NCBI RefSeq assembly: GCF_001638985.1 | Contig: NW_017265152.1 | Location: forward strand, 931,262 to 995,261 | Origin: Phycomyces blakesleeanus NRRL 1555(-) | Lineage: Eukaryota > Mucoromycota > Mucoromycetes > Mucorales > Phycomycetaceae | DNA length: 64,000 bases | Direction: 5' to 3' | Shown: positions 50,201 through 61,800 of the stretch, piece by piece | Numbering within the stretch: position 1 is the stretch's first letter | Layout of the letters: the number at the start of each line of letters is the position of its first letter | The notes under the pieces: generated by a model | The model's database searches: none | What the model saw: only the letters and a program-made list of their open reading frames with translations | Told to the model about the DNA's origin: nothing | Position numbers and translations under genes: made by a program

Positions 50201-51147
50201 TAAAATGAATATTCGAGATATATCAAGAATACCGATAAAGAAATCATATAAATAGTCGGCTAGAGATTCATATTGGCCCGCTCCTGTCAATTGAATAACT
50301 TTCGCAAGTGCCTTTTCCACCTAAAACAAAACAAAATTATGCTTTGTATGATTATAGACGGGTAGTTTTGTTAGGAAAATTATCTTTTACCTGAGGTCTC
50401 TTTGATTCATAACCAAGCTCCATTGCCAGCAAGAGTGTAACCTTTGTCATATTTAGCATGAGCTGCTGGTTAAAAGTATTTGAGGTTGCAAGAATGACAT
50501 CGAGGTTATCCTTTATGGTCTGGAATTTTTCTTGGTTCATTTCAAGTAGACCCCCAACAAGGATGTGCTGAATGTTTTTTATGCAGAGATCTTTTGCATC
50601 CGTACCAAGTTGAATCGAAACAGCTTGAGTAAGATTGAGAGATTCTGAATGGCCCAAAGCAAATGGAAGAACATGGGAAATCTTTAATTTAAGAAATGCT
50701 GGTATATCGTCCGCATATATTTTGGCGATAAAAAGAGTTGAATCGATGTTTTTGATGAGATTTTCAGTAGCGCATTCGCATATTTGCTTTTCAAAGGGCT
50801 TGATTAATGTCATGGATTCGATTCCAATGAATGTTGATACTTTCATAATCTGTATGAAAAAGTCAATACAGCAGCTATAAATAAAGCGAGTAGAGCTAAA
50901 ATCACGTTGGATAAGGTAGATAGTAACCTCTTTAAAGATTGTCTCTAAGTTTTCAACATTTTTCGGTGATAAAAGAAGCTGGACAAGGTTTGGCACTTCA
51001 TCCACTACACAAGCTTCGCTCTAAAAGATAATAAAATCATAAGGATCCCTCCTTTTTTTTCTCTCACAATAAAAAAAAATCGTTTATTTTTACATCTCGC
51101 AAAGGTGGCAAGCCAAATATATCTTGAAGTTCTTTTGAATAGCTCAT
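44131..51147 (-). CDS. ATR/Rad3/Mec1 checkpoint kinase
   Basis: A PI3K-like protein kinase that senses RPA-coated single-stranded DNA and signals replication stress. The many-exon gene begins [18 protein letters not shown] at 51147. HEAT-like segments follow, then a UME-type region near 48.9 kb and FAT repeats from 48.5 to 46.1 kb. The kinase domain has the ATR-type hinge-side block [18 protein letters not shown], then [56 protein letters not shown], and [20 protein letters not shown]. The FATC end NLANMYFG is spliced at 44150 to WAPFI and a stop, which closes the gene. The DFG-equivalent reads DLN (DFN/DFD in most ATRs). Genomic length limits the protein to under 2300 residues, probably about 1900, short for this family. 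Individual exons were not all resolved. Confidence 0.92.
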
Positions 51148-51932
51148 ATCCAAACGATTAACCTATTTTGATGCTAAGCGGTTAGGCTATTGGGACTGAA
51201 CAGGTTAAAGCAGCAGCACGATGACTTGTATAGTGGAACAAAAGAGAAAATTGAATGTGACTTCATCTTTAGTCTACTGTATTTTAACCGAACATTCGCA
51301 ACAGTTACGTTTACTCTAAATACGTAGGGTGAGAATTGAAGAAATGGTGTGGACTTGTAGCAATTTACCACACTACTATATTTTTATCAAATTTGTTTCT
51401 CTTGGTTTAAATATATATATATATATATGTTTGGGTACCATATATCGGGAACTCTACTTTAGTATAATTAGTTTTATAAAAGTATTTTCTGTATGTTTTA
51501 GGCTATAGTGATATGGGCTGAATCTCTTCAAGTCCACATCCTCTCTATTATATAAACAATCCTACCAAGATAAGTTATTCTTCTACTGTTCCCAGCAATG
51601 TTTATTTAGGTCTGCTATTTTTTTCTTCTTCATTAAAATAACCGATAAAAGTACCGATACCAGCATTAAGTAAAATAAAGGAAATAATTGAAATGTATAG
51701 ATAGGTTTATGAATATGTTTATATGTAATTCTTTTTATCAAAATTCTTGAAACAAAAATGTAGAAAGAAGGAGAGAATAATAAGAAGTATTATATGAATA
51801 TGTGATATGCTTTTGTCAAGTTGTATAATTAAGCATCTCTTTTTTCTTTTTAAAAAAATAAAAATAAAAGAAAAGCAAGATGACAAGAAGAAGCGAAATA
51901 TAAAGTTTCTCTTTTCTTCTTCTTCTCTTTGT
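51148..51932. other. Spacer between the ATR-like 5' end and the PHF14-like 3' end
   Basis: About 785 bp, the probable ATR promoter plus the 3' leader of the upstream gene. It has a (TA)n tract near 51412 and is otherwise unremarkable. Confidence 0.5.
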
Positions 51933-54900
51933 TCATTCTTTGTAGTTTATACGAGCCTTAACTCTAGTACGGTTCGCACTATCACGTAAATCTCTTTGGG
52001 CTTCGCTTTCTTCCAAATCTTCTGCTGTAGTGTCACAATGAACACACACGAATATTTCGTGCCTAAATCATTTTAATAATATTAATGTTAGCACAAAAAT
52101 CATAATAGTACTATACATCTTTTTTAAGAGAAAAAACAAAACAAAGAATCTTACGGTGCAGGGTAGTTTTTGATCGGAGGATTGGGGCAACCACAGTGGA
52201 ACTCGCCTTTACAGGCACTACATTCAATAAATACACGTGGATCCCAGTTGAGTCCTTTGCCAGTGTATCCATTAAGTCGCAAATGGACAGTTTCTTCCAG
52301 ACGTTTCATGTAATCCTCTGGAAGTTTTAGTCTATCGAGAGCTTCCTGAGGCAAGTCGTGCTGATTACATTCACCACAGATACAATTATCGAGTTCCTCT
52401 GGAGTCTTGAATGACCTTTCAGCAGCCTTTGATGGCTTTTCTGCCTTTTTTTTCTGGTTGGCGTTAACTGTTTGCTTTGAGATAGCCTGCTTCGGTGTTT
52501 TTGGAGGCTTTGGGCCTTTTGTAGATTTTGTTTTTGATCTTCGTTTAACTTGAGGATCCGCAGTAATGACATTCAAAGCTTTCTTTCCAGTGAGTTTTTT
52601 GTTGCCGGTAACTGTGGGTTTAGGAGGCTTTGTTTGGGTTCCAGACTTCTTCTTACTTTCAAGATCAGGCGAAGCATCTACCCAATTGAAGATCGAATCA
52701 GATCCTACCAAAGTTGATGCAACTAAGGCCTTATTGAGTCTAGAAGAATCTTTCCTACAGGACAGGACATAATAGAAAGAAAGATGGACGTTTTAATATA
52801 TATATATAATCAAATACCAAAGAAAATATTGTTGCTATTAAATAGTGATTAGAAAGGGATACAAACTTTTTAGGATTACGAGGTACAGCCTTCTGTGCTT
52901 TATTTGCCGATAAGTCTGGTGAAAAGACTTCTGCAACAAAGTTTAATTGTACGCTACTCGGAGAATTTACAGGGTTTTGTACAAGTGGCTGCACAGAAAC
53001 CGGCTTGCTCTTGTCATTGTTTTTCAGGACAAGTTGGAATGAGAGTCGTGTAGCTTGCTCCAGGATATCGTCATAGTACCGCTTGTTCCGTCTATTAGAT
53101 TCACTCGCACGTTGTATACGTGTCATAACAGCCTTTAATTCTATCTGAAGGGCAGTTTGGTCTCTTGAACTGCTGTGCCTTTGAATATTTTCATACAATT
53201 TGGCTAGGCGTGCTTTTCCTTCCGTAATTATAGCCTTTGCTTCCTTGTATCTTGTATTACATATTGTGTTGATATTGTCACAGAATTTAGAAAATGCTTC
53301 TGAGCTGGATTCTATGTTGTCATGAGAAATATCTTTGTATGCTTTATGCCAAGCAGACAAAAATTCCTTCTTTGCACCAGTCTCTCCATCTGCGCTCTCG
53401 AGATATTCATCACGAGTTTCGACCCATCGGTCCCACAGATTCATGCGTTGCTCTGGTCGGGCGCGTTTAAATCTTTCTCGTTTATCATGATTGTAGCAGC
53501 AAATACTTCTCTTGCCACTCACGGTTATTCGGACCAGCCCATATTTTTGGCCGCAAGAGACATGAAACATAGTATCGCACCCAGGCTCTTGACATGACAC
53601 GCATGCACCATATTCTGCTTGTACAGGGTCAGGGCACACGGCACATTTCTATATCCAATTTAGTATATATATTTAACACAGATTGACAGTTAATTTTTTT
53701 TACTCACTCCTTTCCAACAAGACGGCTTTACTGAACGCAAATTGATTCCTTTGATTTGATCAGGATCTGCAATGTAGACACCAGGTATCCACAAGGCACA
53801 GGCAACGTGGACCCACCCCAACCCAAAGAAAGGACCCTCAAGTTTACGGAAAGCACCATGGGATGTTGGGCACAGCGCACAAATCTTTAATAGAAATAAA
53901 ACGAGGTAAATAGCAAGTTTGATGAAAATATGATTCCAGAACTTACAACCATTTTTGACCGATTGACTTTCAAAGACTCGCATCGATCGCATCTCCATGT
54001 GTCTTCAGAACCCGGGCATTTATCAATTCCATAACATTCTAAAATATGTACACGCCCACACGGATGTATATAGAGATACATTTAAACAACCAAGTTAATG
54101 ATCATAGTGAATACCACAGTAATTGTTGTAATGGTACACTTGTATTGCTTTCTTTATGGAGGGGTCATTTCTTTTCTTTTCTTTTCTTTCTTTCTTACTT
54201 TGATGAATGATTACATCACATTCTGGCTCATCACAATAGACAAATGGATTGTCTTCATTACATGTCTCCATAAAACATACACAACAGACCTCAGGGTCAT
54301 TAAATTTCTATTGAATATTTTATAGAAATTTTGTGTTATATTTTTGTAGAGAAAATAAAATACTAATACTAATACTAACAATAATACTAATATTAACATT
54401 AATATTAACATTAACATTAACCCTAATATTAACACTAACACTAACACTAACAGTAATAATAATAATTACCCATTTCTGAAGCCAGTTTCTGACATTTGAT
54501 GGCCACCTTCCATCTGCAACGGTACCATCACAGTTATTACTAGCATCGGAGCTAGTAGAACCGACATTCTCTTCTCTCTCACCACTTTCGGCGAGGGTAT
54601 TGCGATCACCAGGGTACCCAAATTCATTTTGATTTTCACCATAACGAGTTTCTGGCCCACGCTTTCCCAATATTGTACTTGGAGTGCGATTGTGACCATG
54701 TTGGGATTCATATTCATGTTCATGTTCATTTCCGTTTTCCGTTAGACCCAATCCATGCCTTGATATACTCTTGTTTACCCTTCCTGAATCACCCACGCCT
54801 TTTTCTTTTCTTTATAAAGCTCTTATTTTGAACATACCTTTGAGACCTGTCTAAACATTTACAAGAAAAATGGGGTTTAAGTGGATCATTACAAGATGAC

Positions 54901-56354
54901 ATGGGTTTATTAATATATATATGTGTGTGTATGATACTGCTTATAGAACTAATGTGTATTCTATATATTTCGGTTGACAGAGTCAAAGTCAAATAAAAGA
55001 AAAAAATTTAAAGAAAAATGAAATAAAATCATTTACCATCTTTTGACTTGTCGTTGTTCCAAGCGCCCTCGGGGTTTAACATTCTGTAGCCATCAAGTCC
55101 AACCCATGTGGAGGATGGCTGAGACGATTGTTGCGGTCTTTTAACGGGTACCTGAATCGGTTGGGGACGCGTCAATAGACGCGACGTGTGAAAGCGATGA
55201 CTGCTTGTCACTGCCATTCCAGGTACTATGCGTGGATTTGGGGAGTATTGTGGCATTCTAGGCATACCAAACCCTCCAAGGTTGTATGTCCTCCTATATT
55301 TCTGTCTCTCTACCCACTCTTCGTGTGCTTCTTGCATGGCGCGATGTCTGTTGATTCCGTTCTGAGCCTCAAACTCTTGCCGTTGTAAGGGATATCGAAT
55401 ACCATAAACCTCTGGTCTTCTTATAGGACCTGAAACCACATTTTCCACGCTCTGATCCCGCTGAGTATCAAGTGCATGATTAGTTTGGTTGTAAAAGTCA
55501 GGTTGGGTAGATCGCCTGGACTGGGTGGTGTGGATAGGATTACTAAAATAGGCAGAATGTCTAGAATGATTGGACTGTTCAGGTCTGCGTTCCTCTCCAT
55601 ATGTATCCTCATATTCAGACATGCAATTTGAATCTTCCGGGTAATTATTATCTACAGGATCTGATATCGATACTGTTTGTGAATAGGAATATATATTTAT
55701 ACTATATACATATCGGTAATAATAATAATAAAAAAGAAACATACTTAATGTACTCTCTGGCTGTTCAACAGGCAGACTCATATCATTAGTACTTACTTTT
55801 CTGCTTTTAACAGAAAGGTTTTGCAAATCATTTCCTAAACGAGAGTAGTAAGATTCGATTAAACTGGATGCTGTGAATCCAGATTGGTGTCGTCTTTTTT
55901 GATGCATGTGCTTAACATTATTATTATTATTATTATGTGGTAAAGGTGTGGATGCTAGCATGTTTCTAGGGCCTGATTGGTTTCTCAATGCTGGGAGGAT
56001 TAAAGAGTTTTCAGGATGAGTGATTGGAGAGGTTAGGTGTCTTATGCTGATGTTGTTGTTGCTGACTATTTTTCTGCTGTTGTAATTATTTTCATAGGCA
56101 TTGTTGTTTCCGTTGCCGTTGGTTTCGCCGTTCACATTGTTTGTGTAATCTTCATTATTGACAACATCGATTTCAGTATCGCTGTCTTCATTGTGGTTGT
56201 TATTAGACGTATCAGTGGTTACGTATCGAGTGGGTTGTCCGTTATGGAATCTGTTTCTTATGTAGGTTGTTCCTTGTTGACTGGCTGCATTTGCTGGTAA
56301 TGTGTTGTTGTTTGTTGAATTATAACGGTCGGGAAACAATGAAGAGGTTGTCAT
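51933..56354 (-). CDS. Multi-PHD chromatin protein with PZP module (PHF14-like)
   Basis: Nine exons (56354-55745, 55672-55037, 54798-54470, 54307-54199, 54038-53947, 53884-53708, 53648-52867, 52754-52155, 52062-51933) give 1154 residues with all phases matching. A disordered Asn/Arg-rich N-terminus of about 520 residues precedes a PHD finger (EVCCVCFMETCN, YCDEPECDVIIHQKCYGI, WRCDRCE). An extended PHD follows directly (ICALCPTSHGAFRKLEG, WVHVACALWIPG, CAVCPDP, CDTMFHVSCGQKYG), together a PZP module. After a helical region and a basic linker comes a further zinc finger (CICGECNQHD, ECSACKGEFHCGCPNPP, FVCVHCDT). PHD-ePHD-PHD order resembles animal PHF14, a reader of unmodified histone H3. Function here is inferred. 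The splice donor at 52866 (GTTTGT) is weak. Confidence 0.85.
54362..54457 (-). repeat. Degenerate telomere-like hexamer array in an intron
   Basis: Sixteen hexamers of the type RTTARK on the minus strand (GTTAGT, GTTAAT, ATTAAT, one ATTAGGG step) fill much of the intron 54469-54308 of the PHF14-like gene. Confidence 0.85.
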
Positions 56355-56574
56355 TGTGTAGTTTCAAGGCAACCTATTCTTTGTTTATTGCAGTGATTGT
56401 CTTTTTTTGTGTGTGTGTATTTTTATTAGTAAGAGTCGATTATTTAAGAAGAAGAGAAGGCAAGGTCGCGCAGTTACTCTTTTTTTTGTCAGTGTGACGA
56501 GAATGAAAATAAAACAAAACAAAAACAAAACAAAAATAAAATAAAATAGTATATATATATATATTATATTACAG

Positions 56575-57044
56575 TTGGTGTGGACAGACTAAAAGTTCAA
56601 AAAAAGGGCAAAAAAAAAAGAGCAAAACTTTAAGTAATATCATTGGGCGAGAGTTTTAATTAATTTTGTCCTTTTTTTTGCCTTTTTTTGAACCTCCAAA
56701 AAAAAAAAAAAGTAAAAAAAGGGCAAAAGATTTATTCGACTCTAATTAGCTAGTTTTTTTCAATTGTCACTAGGATTGAGAAGAGAAGCAATTTTTTATG
56801 GAGAAGATGTGCCATATAATGAGAGTTCTGGAAAAACTCGCAATAAAAGGTTCTCACTTAATGACAGAGACGGGATTATATGCACTATTTTATCTAATAT
56901 GTATTTTGAACTAATTTTGAACTTTTTTTTTTTTAAAAAAAAAAGGTGTGGACAGTCATAAATTAGTCTGATTAACTAAGTTCTGGATGAAGTTGTTTTA
57001 CCCTTTTTGTGCCCTTTTTTGAACTTTTAGTCTGTCCACACCAA
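56575..57044. mobile_element. Inverted-repeat DNA transposon, MITE-sized (470 bp)
   Basis: The left end begins TTGGTGTGGACAGACTAAAA at 56575, and the right end at 57044 is its reverse complement. The match holds for 26 bases exactly and about 36 with one length difference in an A-run before GGGCA. A further GGTGTGGACAG lies internally at 56945-56955. The interior is mostly A/T homopolymer with a short open piece (RNKRFSLNDRDGIICTIL, about 56830-56890), faintly like the N-terminal helix-turn-helix of Tc1/mariner transposases. No DDE catalytic region fits. I could not find a clean target-site duplication. It sits between the PHF14-like promoter and the 3' side of the EF-hand gene. Confidence 0.8.
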
Positions 57045-57539
57045 ATATTTTAGTTTTTTTTAAGAAAAAAAATTAGCGGACATTTAATACTGTTTTTTGA
57101 AGTCGGTGTATGAAATGAAAAAATTGACACAAATCCTAAAATTCCTGATTTTAATAAAAATATATAATTAAAGAAATTTAGTGCTACAATACAATCAAGT
57201 ACTTTTGATACCTGTCACTAGCACTGGCACTGGCATTGGGACAAGGACTATATATTTGTACTTTTTTTTTATTTCTATCTATTAATTGTATTGTAAGGAA
57301 TTTACTGAAATGATAAAATAAAGAAAAAAAGAAGAGTTTATTCAATATTTTATTGGCTTTGATTTTGTTTCTGTTAGCCAGCTAACACATACACATACTT
57401 GTACTCATATTAATAAGCACATGTGTATTATACAGTAAATAATACATTCACAAAATTCAGGGTCCAGGATCCAGGATCCAGGATCAAAATATACAATTTC
57501 ACCTCTTTGGTTTTATTGTACCCATTCTTCTTTTTTTTT

Positions 57540-58139
57540 TTAGTCTCTGTACTTGTCAGGAATGTGGCCTTCTTCTACTGCATCTTCCCATTGAGGAGTG
57601 TGAGTCTCGGGCAAATCATCTTCAATCTCGGCCTTGAATACATGCTGACTAGCATCATTCTGTTCGTTTTCGTTTGTTGATTGATATGGATGCTCTTCTT
57701 TCCACATTTTGTCTGCCACCTTTTCCTCCTCTGTCCAATTTGGGAGTTTTGTGGTCATGTATTCGGCCATTGAGACATACCCATCAAGGTCCTTGTCGAG
57801 ATCTTCAAACACACGATCGATAATAGTCCTTATGTGCTTTGCATCGGGATCAATGTCACGTTCGAGACCGTACATTGCACGAAGTTCATGTGCATCCCAG
57901 AAACCATCGCCATTGAGATCATGAATCTTGAAGAATGACATTTCATCTGCACTTTGGATCTGATGGGTGTCATGCAAGTGCCTGATATTTATAATGAATA
58001 TAACTTTAGTTTCTTTTTCTATTATCTTGTAGACTTACTCTTCTTCAAAGGTTGCAAAATTCCCCCCCTGAGAAGCATTGGATCCTGTAGCCAGGCACAG
58101 TAAAAGGGTTGTGATTGACAGCGTATTGATGATCATCAT
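57540..58139 (-). CDS. Secreted EF-hand protein, Ssp120/nucleobindin-like
   Basis: Two exons (58139-58039, 57981-57540) encode 180 residues. An N-terminal signal peptide (MMIINTLSITTLLLCLATGS) leads to HLHDTHQIQSADEMSFFKIH, then two EF-hand loops: DLNGDGFWDAHEL and DKDLDGYVSMAEY. Both keep calcium ligands at positions 1, 3, 5 and 12. A Trp/Glu-rich C-terminus ends HIPDKYRD without an HDEL retrieval signal. This matches fungal Ssp120, a luminal calcium-binding protein of the early secretory pathway related to nucleobindins, which fits the p24 and chitin synthase genes nearby. Two ATGs stand side by side; the first was chosen. Confidence 0.88.
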
Positions 58140-58890
58140 TTTATTTTGCTTGTTAATATTATAAAGAAAAAGGCACTTATACAGGAGAAGAAAGAAAGAA
58201 TAAGAGAATAATGAAATATATTGATAGACAGACAGAATTCAAGTGTTGAATACAAGGAAAGGTTAGGAGGTGGCGGACTTGATCCACTTTAGGATTCCAA
58301 AACAAACGTCTTTGGCAGATGAAGCTCCTGATTTGACTCTCCTTTTAATTCCTGATTATTTCTCTTCCTCTCTGTAGAGGGTAGGAGGGGACGTGGAAAG
58401 ATGTAATTCGCCTAAAGTAATTCGTACAACACACTATCCAACTGAATAGCCCAACTACACATGTACATATATCTAATTATATATTATGTGAATATAATTT
58501 TGGTTTCATTATTTTTTTTAAAAATAATAATAATAATTAATTATATCAATAGTTATATATTGATATATTTCTATTTATTTTCTCCTCAGGATCCCTTATT
58601 AAATTCAATATATTTTGTGTGTGTGTGTAAAATAAAGGGAGGTAGTAGGATAAGATAAGATTGTGGGTAAGGATACTTGTTTAATTTTTGTTAAAGAGAA
58701 AGAGAGAGACAGAGAAAAATAACATCTTATTATTTAAAGAAAAGAAGTGTATGGCTTGTATGGATTGGAATTTGTTTACAGAAAAAGTAAATAGAAAGAA
58801 ATAGAAATAGAGGTAGATAAAGAGGATGATGGTAAGAGGGGTGGAGATATAGATGACCAGAGAATTGGATAATAGAAAGATGAAGGGGAT
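58140..58890. other. Spacer between the EF-hand and chitin synthase genes
   Basis: About 750 bp: the EF-hand promoter on the left and purine-rich (GAGA/AGAAA) DNA from 58670 to 58870, the likely 3' side of the chitin synthase gene. No gene is supportable. Confidence 0.5.
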
Positions 58891-61800
58891 CTAAAGTCGT
58901 CCTTGTAAGACATACTCGATGCTTGTGTTGATAAACTCCTTCTTGGGTGTCATGTCAAAGCCAAAGAATGCACTGAGTTGTTCTCGAACTATCAATAAAT
59001 CATAGCGTTAATATCTATTGTAGATAAAGGCCAAACATTAGCACTATTGTTATCATCAAACTTACCCTGCTTCTTTGTGATGCTCATGAGATTAGCTGTG
59101 GCAAGAATATTTTTTATTTCAGAGAGAATCTCATCGTCTGATGGGAACCCGGGTGGTGTCATTGGCTGGAGACCGCCTTGAGACATCGGAATAGAGTACT
59201 GGCTCATGTGCGCGCTCATGGCTGGCATCTCATACTCACCCTGTGGTGGTGGTTGTTGGCTCATAATGCGGTTGCCACCAACACTGCGCTGATCGTACAT
59301 CGCACTACCCTGGTCTACGCCAGGAATCATCCCAGGATTTCCACCGGCAAAGAATTCAGGGTTACCAAAACTGTTGACAGACATTGTGCGAGATCCGCGG
59401 TTCATAGGAGGATTGCCGCCATAGTTTTGACCGCCACCTCCATATTCTGAGCCTGGTGAGATAACCGATCCAGGATAGCCCATCGGGGTCTGTGCTCGAG
59501 ATCCCTTAATTCCAGGTGTCGAATCGCGGTAATAATCATAATCGCCTGCCTGGCTACCACCACCACCACCACCATATTGACTTCCTCCGCCATATTGACT
59601 TCCACCGCCAATCTTTGATCCACGAGTCTGGTGGCTACGGTAGCTGTTTCCTGTCACTCCGGTCTCTCGGGAACCTTGAGATCCCATCTCCCACAACTCT
59701 TGCTCATAAACACTCCATTTCTTGACAGGGATCATCTTGTCGTCAAACTTCTCGTCATCGGCCACGATAATCTTCTTCTGATTGTTGTCACCAACGACCA
59801 CACGAGTGTTACCCCACGAGAAATCGTCGAAATGCCAGAAGGAGTAGACAGGCAAGAAGAAGGAGAAGACTGGAATGGCAATGATGTAAAACACCATCCA
59901 ACCGATGTGTTGCCACTGTCTCTTGAGAACAAATAGAACAACCTGGATACCATAACTTGCAGCCAACATAGCCAAGGCCAGAACGGGAAGCGGGCCAGAA
60001 CCAGAAGCAATGACATAGATAAGATAGACCATGTAGCAAACCGAGACAGGCAAAGTGAGTGTACCAATCAAATCAATCAAGACAATAAAGCGCATTGACA
60101 GACAGCAGAAACCACAGAGATCAGGAAGCAGCACGACCTCAAAAAGGTTGTGGATAGTAGAGTTAATCCAACGACGACGTTGTGACAACAGAATCTTCCA
60201 ACGATCAGGAGCCACGGTTTTACATTGAGCGTGAGGAGTGAACTTCATCTTGTACTGAGGAAAGTGCTTCATCATCAGAGTTGTCAGGTAACGATCCTCA
60301 CCAAGATGCAGCAGGTTCTTCTTGTGCAGGGTGTCAACATGGGTGTCAGAGTACTCGAGAATGATCTTGGGCGAGATAATCAAGGGTTCATTCTTGACTG
60401 GTGTGCGGATACGGTACATGCAGAAACAACCGGGCAAACAAGTGACAGAGCCGAATAAAGACTCGAATGCCTTGGCCAAGTGATGGGAAATGTAGTATTC
60501 GTAGACCTGAATCATCGTTGTCCATGAGTCGTCTTCATTGGTAAGCTTGGTTTCACCGCAGAGACCGATAATTCTACCATCATGAAGCATGCATGAAATC
60601 ATGTGGTTCAGTGCGTCTGGCAAGACCTCTGTATCAGAATCAACCATGAGCACGTATTCATAGAAAGATGGGTTGACACCAATCACATTCTTCAACTGAT
60701 GGAAGATCTCGAGCTCCAGAGGAGTCATCTCGCCGTCAAAGTGGACCTTGTTCAAGAAATTCATACAGATCATCTGCGAGTCACGCTTTCCTCTGTTTCC
60801 GGGCTTTGCACGTTCGGAAGCCTTTCCGACCTTGGCAATCACAATGTATGGCACAACATGGCCTTCGCATTCGTACAGGCCAGAATAGACCTTTCCGTAG
60901 TTGAGCTGTTTGCTGCCCTCACCAATCGACTTGAACATCAAGGGTTCGGGATCATTCTTGGTGTCATAGCCGAGGACATCGAGCACAATACGGGGCGTGG
61001 GTCTGTCGTTACCGCTACCCATGACCATACCGTCGGCAATAATGAAGAGCAACTTGCGCTTGTCGTCATAGTTGAGCACCGTGAGAGAGTCGATCGTCTT
61101 TTTGAGCGAGTCTTCGTCTTCGGTGTAGCAAGGAACCTGGCAGATGACAAATTTGTCGTGGTCTTCTGGGGTGGGTGCACCGCCAAACTGAAGAGCGGCC
61201 AAGAACTTGACACCAATGACGACGCACATGAGAATAGCAAAGGAAAGCAGCAAATAATTGGTAAACTGACAGCGGGGTGTTTCGCGCTCATCGACATCGC
61301 CAATATAGAAAAAGTTGTTGAGGCAGTTCATGTTCATGGCCTGCTGTTCGGGAGTCATGGAGCCCTTGTACTGGTTCCACTTGTCTGTAGCATCAGTTCC
61401 ACTAAATTTGGTAAAGATCTCTTCGATTGTGGAGTGGAGGTAGTGGTAATCGCTGGCAGTCGATCCACTGTCGTATGTCTTGGCAGTGGCAATGTAGTCA
61501 GTAATATCATATACTCTTCCGTTAATTGCAGCCGCAGTACGTCCCCAGGACTGGAAGTCAGCTAAGAGTTCCTTGATGGGTACGACAATGGGACCCTTTT
61601 TGTAGAGACTCATCTCGGGTAAGAATGTGTTCCAGTACCATGTGCTTGAAGCCATACTGGTTAGTGTGGGAATTGTTAGCTGGTCACCGGAGTTGTGAAC
61701 AAATGTGGATAGGACAATGGTGGCATTTGGAGTGACCTTGATGGTCGAGGATGTGACGAGCCCCTCGCAGGCGACAGTTAATGGAGGAGGGATACTGTAG

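Noticed and set aside
54114..54147. Possible extra 34-base exon in the first PHD finger (QVYHYNNYC)
   Set aside because: Skipping it gives the canonical VIIHQKCYGI of PHD fingers in phase; including it breaks the zinc-ligand spacing.
54839..54863. 13-base microexon between the first large exons of the PHF14-like gene
   Set aside because: It would shift the frame into a stop; direct joining of 55037 to 54798 keeps phase.
60603..61565. Plus-strand 320-residue open frame
   Set aside because: It is antisense to the chitin synthase catalytic region; its length comes from codon bias of the real gene.
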